In this document: positions 1 to 6,223 of the stretch, piece by piece | Position numbering within the stretch: position 1 is the first letter of the stretch | Layout of the letters: each line of letters starts with the position of its first letter | DNA from: Anaerolineae bacterium | Lineage (GTDB): Bacteria; Chloroflexota; Anaerolineae; JACIWR01 | Direction of reading: 5' to 3' | NCBI GenBank assembly: GCA_021162125.1 | Contig: JAGGZG010000217.1 | Location: 1-13,093, forward strand | Length of the DNA stretch: 13,093 nt | Notes under the pieces: generated by a model | Seen by the model: the letters and a program-made list of their open reading frames with translations, nothing else | The model's database searches: none | Told to the model about the DNA's origin: nothing | Position numbers and translations under genes: made by a program

Positions 1-133
1 CAAATCCCTTGTAGGCCAGGTCAAAAGTGGAGCTGTAGACCATCATCAGGCCCACGATCAACAGGGCAGCGACGGTGATGATCAGAAAGTAGTCTATTCG
101 CCAGCTGGCCTCACGGATGCGTTTGACGGTCAT
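1..133 (-). CDS. FtsW/RodA/SpoVE-family membrane protein, N-terminal fragment
   Basis: This is the first 44 codons of a gene whose rest lies beyond the left edge. The reading starts at an ATG (133-131) preceded by a purine-rich GGAGAGAG ribosome site. The first 13 residues are basic and polar, followed by a hydrophobic helix (about residues 14-34) that ends in GLMMVYSSTFDLAYKG. An Asp-Tyr before helix 1 and a Gly-Leu-Met-x-Val-Tyr-Ser-Ser at its end are typical of the SEDS family, the peptidoglycan glycosyltransferases or lipid II-associated proteins of elongation and division. FtsW and RodA cannot be told apart from this fragment. Identification rests on one helix and its flanks, so it is good but not certain. 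Confidence 0.72.
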   Translation of the reverse strand, partial: MTVKRIREASWRIDYFLIITVAALLIVGLMMVYSSTFDLAYKGF

Positions 134-203
134 CTCTCTCTCCGTTGGGAACGGATTACGTCCGTGACGATGCTAATACCCGCCACACCGATTTTGTTGA
201 TCT

Positions 204-300
204 GTCATTCTGAGGAGCGAAGTCGAAGGGTAGAATCTCGTTTTTGGTAAACAAGTATCTTACTATGCGAGGAACGAGATTTCCTTCGACCTAGCTCAGC
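204..300. repeat. Degenerate palindromic intergenic repeat
   Basis: An arm at 222-242 (GTCGAAGG followed by AATCTCGTT) is matched in inverted orientation by 273-290 (AACGAGATTTCCTTCGAC). About 30 bases separate the arms. Outer bases (GTCATTCTGAGGAGC on the left, GCTCAGCAG on the right) also partly pair. The GTCATTCTGAG...GAATCTC wording resembles a palindromic intergenic repeat common in Chloroflexota and other environmental bacteria; that link is from memory. No coding capacity is visible. Confidence 0.55.
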
Positions 301-341
301 AGTACTTTTGCAGATTTCACAAAGCGGCTATGCACGGATCG

Positions 342-421
342 CGCCCCCCTCTAGCTCCCCCCGTTCCACGGGGGGAGGACGGTCTTCCCCCCTGCGAGCG
401 GGGGGGACTGAGGGGGGGCGA
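342..421. repeat. C/G-rich compound hairpin repeat
   Basis: Three nested inverted pairs are visible. An outer arm CGCCCCCCTC near 342-351 faces GAGGGGGGGCG near 411-421. Inside are a perfect 10-bp hairpin (CTCCCCCCGT 355-364 against ACGGGGGGAG 368-377, 3-base loop) and a second hairpin (TTCCCCCC 385-392 against GGGGGGGA 400-407). The whole block could fold into a cruciform-like or three-way structure. It resembles dispersed C-tract/G-tract repeats known from Chloroflexota genomes; its function is unknown. Confidence 0.55.
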
Positions 422-460
422 GTGGCGAACCACGGATGCTTTGTAAAAAGTGCAAAACTA

Positions 461-485
461 CCTTTATCTGCGAAAATCTGCGTCC
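461..485. repeat. Short ATCTGCG direct repeat
   Basis: ATCTGCG occurs at 466-472 and 476-482 with a 10-base period, followed by TCC and an A-run. It resembles the dispersed ATCTGCGAAAATCTGCG intergenic motif found in many environmental bacterial genomes. I see no coding or regulatory role. Confidence 0.4.
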
Positions 486-615
486 AAAAAATTCTCGCGG
501 ACAACGCAAATGTTGGAGGGTAATTCTATAACTACTCGGCCTGGGTTGCCAAATCCGTGGTGAGCACAGCCGAACCATCCAGGCCGGGAACGGATCATCC
601 ACGGAGGGAAGCCCT

Positions 616-1689
616 ATGCTTCATACTGTTAAGATCGCAGGCGTGCAGATGCGCAGCTTCAACGGCGAGGTGGGCACCAACCTGCAAAAAGCCGAATCGC
701 TGGTGACACAGGCGGCCCAGGCCGGGGCCCAACTGGTCGTCCTGCCTGAACTGTTCAACACTGGTTACGAATACACCGCAGCCAACTATCGCCTGGCCGA
801 GCCGCCCGACGGCCCGACCTACACCTGGCTGCGAGAGACAGCGACCCGGCTCAACGTCCACCTGGCCGGGACGTTCTTACTGCGCAAGCGCGGGGAGATT
901 TTCAACACGCTGGTGCTGGTCGCTCCCAGCGGTCGTGCCTGGGAATACGATAAACTGCATCCCTGGGGATGGGAACGGGCCTACTTTCGCCCCGGAGATG
1001 GTCCTGTCGTGGCCGACACCGACCTGGGGCAGTTGGGGCTCATGATCTGCTGGGACGTGGCCTATCCCGACCTTTTCCGGGCCTACGCCGGGCGAGTCCA
1101 GATGCTGGTCATCAGCTCCTGCCCCCCGGCCATGGGCCACATGGAGATACACCTGCCCAATGGCCAACGTCTATCCCTGGCCGACACCAGCCATCTGGGC
1201 CGCGCCATTCGCGATCGGAGTGACGCTGTCATGGACGAAGACCTGCGCGCCCAGGGAGCCTGGCTGGGCGTGCCCCTCGTCAACGCGATGCAACACGGCC
1301 GGTTCACCTCACCCGTGCCCCGTCCCGCCTTGTCCCTCGTCCTGGCGCTACTGCCCAATCCGCGCCTGTGGCCGCTCGTCCGCCACGCTGCCGGGGCCAC
1401 CATCAGCGCCCCCCACAACGAACACACCCTCGTTGCCGACGCCACCGGGCACGTGCTGGCCCGCCCCGGTGCAGGGGACGCCTTTGCCCTGGCCGAGGTG
1501 AGGATACCCGACTCGCCCCCACGCCCGACCCTGCCACAGCCGAAAATGCAATTGCACCCTGCCGCCTACTTGCTGCACAACGCGCTGAACTGGCTGAGCA
1601 AGCCGGAGTATGACCGGCACGCGAAAGATCCAATCAGAAGCCAGGAAAGGCCACCATCCATGCACGGCTCTACAGACGCGCCAGGATGA
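616..1689 (+). CDS. Nitrilase-superfamily carbon-nitrogen hydrolase
   Basis: The protein has 357 residues and starts at an ATG preceded by GGAGGG (604-609). It is a cytoplasmic amidase/nitrilase-fold enzyme hydrolysing a non-peptide C-N bond. The catalytic Glu-Lys-Cys triad is in order: E45 in VVLPELFNTGY, K113 in DKLHPWGWE and C145 in MICWDVAYPD. E120 before the YFRPGDG segment matches the second conserved Glu of the family. Family members are usually 260-300 residues. The extra length comes from a hydrophobic, Pro-rich stretch around residues 230-270 and an extended tail after about residue 300. It is the only plus-strand gene and converges on meaB with 15 bases between. The substrate cannot be read from the sequence; family membership is certain, subfamily is not. 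Confidence 0.92.
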   Translation: MLHTVKIAGVQMRSFNGEVGTNLQKAESLVTQAAQAGAQLVVLPELFNTGYEYTAANYRLAEPPDGPTYTWLRETATRLNVHLAGTFLLRKRGEIFNTLVLVAPSGRAWEYDKLHPWGWERAYFRPGDGPVVADTDLGQLGLMICWDVAYPDLFRAYAGRVQMLVISSCPPAMGHMEIHLPNGQRLSLADTSHLGRAIRDRSDAVMDEDLRAQGAWLGVPLVNAMQHGRFTSPVPRPALSLVLALLPNPRLWPLVRHAAGATISAPHNEHTLVADATGHVLARPGAGDAFALAEVRIPDSPPRPTLPQPKMQLHPAAYLLHNALNWLSKPEYDRHAKDPIRSQERPPSMHGSTDAPG

Positions 1690-1707
1690 TGGGTGACGTT
1701 CCCATCA
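1687..1707. terminator. Hairpin joining two convergent stop codons
   Basis: TGATGGG (1687-1693) pairs with CCCATCA (1701-1707) across a 7-base loop. The left arm begins with the nitrilase TGA and the right arm ends with the complement of the meaB TGA. It could act as a small two-way terminator, but neither strand shows a T-run after the stem, so this role is only suggested. Confidence 0.3.
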
Positions 1708-2655
1708 CGTCATTTCCCGCAGGAGCTTCTCCGCTGCCGTGTAGGGATCCACCTCCCGGCGTACAATGCGCTCGATCAATTCATCCCACTGCTCCGGCGA
1801 TACCCTGCTCACGAATTGGCGCATCAACTGCTCGTGCAAGAGGTACTCAAACTCCGTGGTCACGCGCTCCCGCTCCCGCTGGCCGAGCAATCCGCTCTCA
1901 CGCAAGAAAGCGGAGTGCGCCTCAATCTCCTCCACCAGGGCGGGCACGCCATCCCCGCGCACGGCGATGGTCTTGCACACCGGCGGTCGCCACCCCTGTC
2001 CCTCAACGTGGGAAGCGTGGTTCAGGTCGAGCATCATCCGAATGGCAGCGACCGTGCTGTCGGCCCCTTCGCGGTCGGCCTTGTTCACGACGAAAATGTC
2101 GGCAATTTCCATGATGCCGGCTTTGAGGGCCTGGATCTCATCACCCAGGCCCGGCGCTTCGACGACGATTGTGGTGTAGGCGGTCTTGGCGATGTCCACC
2201 TCGGCCTGGCCCGCGCCCACGGTCTCGACGAAGATCACCTCGTAGCCCGCCGCGTCCAGCACCTTAATCGCGTCGGCGGTGGCCCGCGCCAGCCCACCCA
2301 GACTGCCCCGCGTGGCCATGCTGCGCACGAAGATGCCCGCATCGCCGGCCAGATCGCGCATGCGGATGCGGTCGCCCAGAATCGCCCCACCGGAGAAGGG
2401 GCTGGTGGGATCCACGGCGATAATGCCCACCGTGCGCGGTTGATCCAGGCGGCGATAGGCTTTGGCCAACTCGTTGACCAGCGTGCTCTTGCCCGTGCCC
2501 GGTGCGCCGGTCACCCCGACGATGTACGCCCGGCCGGTGTGAGGATACAGCACCGCCAGCGCTTCCCGTGCGTCCGGTTCCCCATTTTCAATGTGAGAGA
2601 TCAGGCGAGCGATGGCCCGGCGGTCACGATTGAGTGTATCTTGAATCAGGTTCAT
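1705..2655 (-). CDS. meaB: Methylmalonyl-CoA mutase-associated GTPase MeaB
   Basis: The 316-residue protein is a G3E-type P-loop GTPase, close to the usual MeaB/ArgK length. It protects and reloads the B12-dependent acyl-CoA mutase, gating transfer of adenosylcobalamin and removal of inactivated cofactor. Visible motifs are a Walker A GVTGAPGTGKST (residues 47-58), the VDPTSPFSGGAILGDRIRM segment (81-99), ETVGAGQ (144-150, the switch/Walker B region) and the guanine-specificity motif NKAD (191-194). The C-terminal third is the helical dimerisation part of the family. It begins 35 bases after the B12-binding subunit stop, so the two genes are probably co-transcribed. No strong Shine-Dalgarno precedes the ATG, which fits translation following the upstream gene. 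Older databases call this family LAO/AO transport ATPase ArgK, a misnomer. Confidence 0.97.
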   Translation of the reverse strand: MNLIQDTLNRDRRAIARLISHIENGEPDAREALAVLYPHTGRAYIVGVTGAPGTGKSTLVNELAKAYRRLDQPRTVGIIAVDPTSPFSGGAILGDRIRMRDLAGDAGIFVRSMATRGSLGGLARATADAIKVLDAAGYEVIFVETVGAGQAEVDIAKTAYTTIVVEAPGLGDEIQALKAGIMEIADIFVVNKADREGADSTVAAIRMMLDLNHASHVEGQGWRPPVCKTIAVRGDGVPALVEEIEAHSAFLRESGLLGQRERERVTTEFEYLLHEQLMRQFVSRVSPEQWDELIERIVRREVDPYTAAEKLLREMT

Positions 2656-2673
2656 AACTCGTGTGAACGGATG

Positions 2674-2691
2674 GGTTGGAGAGTTCCAACC
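2674..2691 (-). other. Small hairpin between the mutase subunit gene and meaB
   Basis: GGTTGGA (2674-2680) and TCCAACC (2685-2691) form a 7-bp stem with a 4-base loop. It touches the stop codon of the upstream gene and lies about 20 bases before the meaB ATG. It lacks a T-run, so it is more likely an mRNA-processing or stability structure than a terminator, or it may be chance. Confidence 0.3.
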
Positions 2692-3092
2692 TACCTGTCA
2701 CCTATCTCCCTTCGAATGAACTCCACGATGTCCTGAGTGGGTGTCCCCGGGCCGAAGATACCCCGCACGCCAATCTCGTTGAGCGCCGGCACGTCCTCGT
2801 CCGGGATGATGCCCCCGACCACGACCAGTACGTCGTCCACGCCGTTATCGCGCAACAGGTTGACCACGCGAGGGACGAGAGTCATGTGTGCCCCAGAGAG
2901 GATACTCAGGCCCACCACGTCAACGTCCTCCTGGATAGCGGCCTCGACGATCATCTCCGGCGTCTGGCGCAGGCCGGTGTAGATCACTTCCATCCCTGCA
3001 TCACGCAGGGCGCGGGCTACAACTTTAGCCCCCCGGTCGTGGCCGTCCAGACCGGGCTTGGCAACCAACACGCGAATTTTCTTTTCCGCCAT
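2691..3092 (-). CDS. B12-binding small subunit of methylmalonyl-CoA (acyl-CoA) mutase
   Basis: The 133-residue protein is a stand-alone cobalamin-binding domain. It carries DGHDRG (residues 16-21), whose His ligates cobalt from below, then GLSILSGAH and VVVGGIIPDED, the other loops cradling the nucleotide tail. The domain forms the C-terminal third of one-piece mutases; here it is split off, as in many Chloroflexota, Archaea and Actinobacteria. The ATG at 3092 is chosen over the in-frame ATG at 3272 because AGGAGG lies at 3104-3109 and family homology starts at KKIRVLVAKPGLDGHDRG. The catalytic large subunit is not in the window. MeaB follows 35 bases downstream, which supports methylmalonyl-CoA mutase; isobutyryl-CoA mutase or a related enzyme is possible. 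Confidence 0.96.
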   Translation of the reverse strand: MAEKKIRVLVAKPGLDGHDRGAKVVARALRDAGMEVIYTGLRQTPEMIVEAAIQEDVDVVGLSILSGAHMTLVPRVVNLLRDNGVDDVLVVVGGIIPDEDVPALNEIGVRGIFGPGTPTQDIVEFIRREIGDR

Positions 3093-3103
3093 CGGTGAAT
3101 TAT

Positions 3104-3109
3104 CCTCCT
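3104..3109 (-). promoter_or_regulatory. Shine-Dalgarno AGGAGG deciding the B12-subunit start
   Basis: A consensus AGGAGG on the minus strand lies 11 bases before the ATG at 3092. The farther upstream ATG at 3272 would add 60 residues unlike anything in the family, so this site fixes the start. Confidence 0.75.
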
Positions 3110-3204
3110 TGTCCACTTTCTGGAAGTCTCCCCCAATTGCGTTGATCCAATACAAGCTCGTTGTCTCACTGCAGAGACCACCGGGCACGTTGAGAAAACC
3201 TACA

Positions 3205-3230
3205 AATCTCTGCGTGCTCTGCGGTGAAAA
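3205..3230. repeat. CTCTGCG intergenic repeat fragment
   Basis: CTCTGCG occurs at 3208-3214 and 3217-3223, followed by GTGAAAAAG. The wording matches a dispersed CTCTGCG...CTCTGCGGTGAA motif that I associate with intergenic regions of environmental bacteria. It lies upstream of the B12-subunit gene. No gene or promoter is evident around it. Confidence 0.4.
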
Positions 3231-3268
3231 AGAGGCAGCAACACACAAAAGGGAGACCACCCACTTTC

Positions 3269-3330
3269 TCAATGGATAGTATACCTCACTTGCTGAAGAT
3301 GCGCCACTATCCCCGTCCCAAAGCGCAACT
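3269..3330 (-). pseudogene. Severed native 3' end of the GH31 gene
   Basis: If the element at 3331-3472 and one copy of its 10-base target duplication are removed, the GH31 frame continues through this segment. It reads GTGIVAHLQQVRYTIH after the last native residues QLRF and then meets a TGA at 3271-3269. These 16 codons are open in exactly the right frame, which is strong support for the reconstruction. In the present sequence they are cut off, because translation stops inside the element at 3352. The ancestral protein would be about 852 residues from the start used here. Confidence 0.85.
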
Positions 3331-3472
3331 CAATGTCATTAAGTTAAGGAATCACCCAGACCTCCGAGGTCTTGTGTGGCCCTTGCGCGACGGGAATTTG
3401 CAGCAAATACGGCATAGTTTGCACCTGTGAGTCTCCACCGGAGACCTCGGAGGTCTTATCTTAATGACATTG
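3331..3472 (-). mobile_element. 142-bp MITE, copy 1, inserted in the GH31 gene
   Basis: The element begins CAATGTCATTAAG and ends with its complement, giving 18-bp terminal inverted repeats with one mismatch. It is flanked by a perfect 10-base direct repeat AAGCGCAACT (3321-3330 and 3473-3482), the target duplication. Inside, two 15-base palindromes (AGACCTCCGAGGTCT 3358-3372 and its complement 3442-3456) lie near the ends and may be transposase binding sites. No transposase is encoded, so movement would need a transposase supplied elsewhere. It is 141/142 identical to copy 2 in inverted orientation; the single difference is at the GGCC(A/G)CAC position. A 10-base duplication fits the IS4 group best, as inference. 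Strand here is defined by the long open frame crossing the element. Confidence 0.92.
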
Positions 3473-5979
3473 AAGCGCAACTGGCGACTTTCGGCGTCGA
3501 AGGTCCATTCCGCCACCGGCTGGCCATCCGCCGTGACGCGGCGCGGCTCATGTTCGACGCCATGAACGACCACCCGGTAGTGGTCATAAGTGGAAGTATA
3601 GGATCCCTCGATCTGGCAACGCAGTTCCAGCGCGCCGCCCTCGCGCCGCAGGGTGAACCGCGTCAGCCGGTATTCGCCCCGTTGGCACGCCCAGCTATGG
3701 CCATCGTCCTCGTACAGCCAGCTCTCCCCATCGCCCGGGTAGACGTGGAGGGTCAACACGTCCACGGGCCGCTGGCCAACGTATTGCATCACCGGCCACA
3801 TTGGTATAACACTCCCCGCGCGCACGAAAAGCGGCATCCGTTCCAGCGGCGCATCCACCAGAACGTCCCGCCCACCGACGTATACCGCATCGCTCCAGAA
3901 GTCGTACCACGTCCCCGCCGGCAAGTAGACCTGGCGGCTGGTGGCACCGGGCTCGCCAATCGGTGCGACCAGGAACGCATCGCCGAATAGGAACTCATCG
4001 TCGAGGGCGTGGGTGCGTGGGTCGTCCTGCCAGCCTAACAGCAACGGACGCATGATCGGCAGACCGCTCTGTGCGCACTGCCAGAAGGCGGTGTAGACGT
4101 AGGGCAGCAGCCGGTAGCGCAGCTCGACGAAACGGCGGTTGATGGTTGTGTAGGGCTCACCGTGAACCCACGGCTCCTGATCGCCAGTCAGGATAGCGGT
4201 GTGGTTGCGGAAAAACGGGGTGAAGACCCCCAGTTGCATCCAGCGGGTGAGCAATTCGCCATCTGGCGTGCCGCTAAAACCGCCGGTATCCGGCCCGCTG
4301 AAGGCCATCCCGCACAGACCCAGGGTCATCACCATGGGCATGGTTAGCTTAAGCTGGGGCCAGGTGCTCTGATTGTCGGCCGTCCAGTTCATGCAATAAC
4401 GCTGCGCCCCGGCCCACGCCGAACGGGTGATGACCAGGGGCCGTTCGTCGGGACGCAGGCGCATCAGCCCCTCCGCAGTGGCGCGGGCCATCTGCATCCC
4501 GTAGACGTTGTGCGCCTGGCGGTGATCAGCACCCTGCCCCTCCCAGTCGTGGCGCACGCAATCAGGGAAAGTGTCACCCTGGAAACCAATCACCACCGGC
4601 TCGTTCATATCGTTCCACACCCCGGCCACGCCCATCTCCACCAGGCCCCGGTAGAGCTCGCCCCACCAGGCGCGTACGCGCGGGCTGGTGAAATCGGGGA
4701 AGTGGCACTCGCCCGGCCACACCGGCCCGCCGAAAATCCGGCCATCGGGGTAGGTACAGAACATCCCCTGCTTCAGGCCCTCGGCGCAGACCCAATACTT
4801 TGGATCGGCTTTGATGCCGGCGTCAATCATGACCACGACTTTGAACCCCTGCTCTCCCAGGTCGGCGATCATCCGCGCCGGATCGGGAAAGTGTCGTCGG
4901 TTCCAGGTGAAACAGCGATACCCGTCCATGTAATGGATGTCCAGGTGGATGCTGTCACAGGGAATGCGCCGTGCGCGAAACTCGTGGGCGATCTCCCGCA
5001 CGCGGGCCTCGGGATAGTAGCTCCAGCGATTTTGATGATAGCCCAGCGCCCACAGCGGGGGCATAATCATCCGCCCGGTCAGTTCGGTATAACGATCAAG
5101 GACGGTAGTCAGCTCGGGGCCGTAAAAGAAGTAGTAGCGCAACTCGCCGCCCGCCGCCTCGAAACGGACGACGTCCTCCTGCCCGGCACCGAGGTCGAAC
5201 CAGGAGCGGAAGGTGTTGTCGTAGAAAATCCCGTACCCCCGTCCCTCGCGCAGGCCGAGCAGGAAAGGTATGTTGAGATAAATGGGATCATCGCCGGGGG
5301 AGTAGGTCTGCGGGTCGCGGTTCCACATCTCGAAGGCCATGCCCCGTTTGTCGAGGCCAAGCGCCTTCTCGCCCAGGCCGTAAAGGTGCTCGTCGGGGCC
5401 AAGTGTTTTCCAGCAGGCCACCCGTTCCCCACGCCAGCCCATGCCCGCCGCATCCGCACTGATCACGGCACCATCCAGGTCAAGAAAGGCCAGGCGACAG
5501 GGTGATTTCGTCACCCGGCAGGTAAGCCGTGCGGTGCGTATCTCAACGGCTTCCTTGCTCTCGTGAAAGGCGAAATCCACGGTGGGCCAGTCGGCGTCCT
5601 CTCTGGCCACGGCGTAGGAGAAGGGCGGGGGAAACTCGCCCGTGGGACTCAGGCGCACGCGGATCAGGTCCTCGGCCAGCACGGTGAGGCGCACCACGGC
5701 GTTATCGCAAGATAGCTCCACCGCGCGCCTGTCCACGCGTACGGCGCGCACATCGCCCGGAAAGGTGCAATCGGCCGGGGTCAGGGGGGAGACCTGTAGG
5801 TTGCGCAGGGCGTCGAGGATGCCCAGCCACCCTCTCAGGGACGAGTTCCCGCCGTCGTGGAATTTGGCGTTGTAGTACGCCTTGCGAAAAGGATAGAGCG
5901 CGCTCTGGATAACCAGGCCCGCTCCCAGGATGCGCACGCCTTGCACGATGCGCGATACTTGTTTGAACAAAGAAGTCAT
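3352..5979 (-). CDS. GH31 alpha-glucosidase-type glycoside hydrolase with an element-encoded C-terminus
   Basis: The reading frame gives 875 residues from the ATG at 5979, which has AAGGA 8 bases upstream; an in-frame ATG at 6036 lacks such a site. The enzyme should release terminal alpha-linked sugars, probably glucose, by a retaining mechanism. An N-terminal beta-sandwich (to about residue 300) precedes the catalytic barrel. The nucleophile is D457 in GVWNDMNEP and the acid/base is D535 in WTADNQ. D347 (LDIHYMDGY), R519 (ITRSAW) and H593 (FFRNHT) match sugar-binding positions of the family. A C-terminal beta-sandwich follows. No signal peptide is clear, so it is probably cytoplasmic. Native sequence ends at F836; the last 39 residues come from the MITE at 3331-3472 and include a CKLCRICC cluster. 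The catalytic barrel is intact. Activity towards glucose rather than xylose or galactose is inferred. Confidence 0.94.
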   Translation of the reverse strand: MTSLFKQVSRIVQGVRILGAGLVIQSALYPFRKAYYNAKFHDGGNSSLRGWLGILDALRNLQVSPLTPADCTFPGDVRAVRVDRRAVELSCDNAVVRLTVLAEDLIRVRLSPTGEFPPPFSYAVAREDADWPTVDFAFHESKEAVEIRTARLTCRVTKSPCRLAFLDLDGAVISADAAGMGWRGERVACWKTLGPDEHLYGLGEKALGLDKRGMAFEMWNRDPQTYSPGDDPIYLNIPFLLGLREGRGYGIFYDNTFRSWFDLGAGQEDVVRFEAAGGELRYYFFYGPELTTVLDRYTELTGRMIMPPLWALGYHQNRWSYYPEARVREIAHEFRARRIPCDSIHLDIHYMDGYRCFTWNRRHFPDPARMIADLGEQGFKVVVMIDAGIKADPKYWVCAEGLKQGMFCTYPDGRIFGGPVWPGECHFPDFTSPRVRAWWGELYRGLVEMGVAGVWNDMNEPVVIGFQGDTFPDCVRHDWEGQGADHRQAHNVYGMQMARATAEGLMRLRPDERPLVITRSAWAGAQRYCMNWTADNQSTWPQLKLTMPMVMTLGLCGMAFSGPDTGGFSGTPDGELLTRWMQLGVFTPFFRNHTAILTGDQEPWVHGEPYTTINRRFVELRYRLLPYVYTAFWQCAQSGLPIMRPLLLGWQDDPRTHALDDEFLFGDAFLVAPIGEPGATSRQVYLPAGTWYDFWSDAVYVGGRDVLVDAPLERMPLFVRAGSVIPMWPVMQYVGQRPVDVLTLHVYPGDGESWLYEDDGHSWACQRGEYRLTRFTLRREGGALELRCQIEGSYTSTYDHYRVVVHGVEHEPRRVTADGQPVAEWTFDAESRQLRFNVIKIRPPRSPVETHRCKLCRICCKFPSRKGHTRPRRSG

Positions 5980-5987
5980 CGGCGATG

Positions 5988-5993
5988 TCCTTT
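5988..5993 (-). promoter_or_regulatory. Shine-Dalgarno deciding the GH31 start
   Basis: AAAGGA on the minus strand lies 8 bases before the ATG at 5979. No comparable site precedes the alternative in-frame ATG at 6036, whose extra 19 residues cross a dispersed repeat (6008-6024). The shorter start is therefore preferred. Confidence 0.6.
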
Positions 5994-6007
5994 CGTGATT
6001 GCTCCAC

Positions 6008-6024
6008 TTGGTCAGCCGATTAAG
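6008..6024. repeat. Copy of the TTGGTCAGCCGATTAAG dispersed repeat
   Basis: This 17-base sequence recurs exactly, in inverted orientation, at 13041-13057. A near match, GGACCAGCCGATTAATCCG, lies inverted at 6205-6223. The 6008 and 6205-6223 copies therefore face each other across the gap between the GT4 and GH31 genes. Confidence 0.6.
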
Positions 6025-6038
6025 AAGGTGTCCCAAAA

Positions 6039-6130
6039 TTCACCACGAAGTCACTAAGACACCAAGAAACAGAGGAGTTACTTGCCCTTCTCTTTAATGT
6101 CACTTTGTGCCTTTGTGTCTTGGTGGTTTG
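6039..6130. repeat. Facing copies of a CCAAGACAC-type intergenic repeat
   Basis: TTCACCACGAAGTCACTAAG followed by ACACCAAGAAAC (6039-6070) faces CACTTTGTGCCTTTGTGTCT followed by TGGTGGTTTG (6101-6130). The complement of the second reads CCACCAAGACACAAAGGCAC, a widely dispersed intergenic wording in environmental bacteria. The two are imperfect inverted relatives. With the flanking 6008 and 6205 repeats they fill most of the gap between GT4 and GH31, and no gene is visible here. Confidence 0.45.
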
Positions 6131-6204
6131 TATCTTCATCTCGATTCTTCAGAGACGTTCTAAGAGGATTAAGCCGACGTTGCAGATCACCATATCCGTT
6201 TGAT

Positions 6205-6223
6205 CGGATTAATCGGCTGGTCC
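6205..6223. repeat. Repeat copy containing the GT4 stop codon
   Basis: On the minus strand it reads GGACCAGCCGATTAATCCG, close to the TTGGTCAGCCGATTAAG repeat at 6008 and 13041. The glycosyltransferase codons Gly-Pro-Ala-Asp-stop are GGA CCA GCC GAT TAA, so the repeat forms the end of the gene. Confidence 0.5.

Larger units (their letters stand above)
134..615. other. Repeat-rich intergenic region of about 480 bases
   Basis: The gap lies between the divergent FtsW/RodA-like gene and the nitrilase gene. I see no convincing gene in it. It holds three repeat-like blocks listed separately: an imperfect palindrome at 204-300, a C/G-rich compound hairpin at 342-421, and a short direct repeat at 466-482. 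Promoters for the two divergent genes should lie here, but no -35/-10 pair is good enough to report. Confidence 0.7.

Noticed and set aside
1693..2736. A 347-codon plus-strand frame opposite meaB
   Set aside because: It is the mirror of meaB in GC-rich DNA; the minus strand has all GTPase motifs and this one shows no recognisable family.
3093..3272. A 60-residue N-terminal extension of the B12-binding subunit
   Set aside because: It crosses an intergenic repeat (3205-3230), is unlike the family, and a consensus AGGAGG precedes the internal ATG at 3092.
4510..5505. A 331-codon plus-strand frame inside the GH31 gene
   Set aside because: It is antisense to the catalytic GH31 domain, lacks a ribosome site, and its His/Pro/Val-rich translation looks like a mirror of GC-rich coding DNA.
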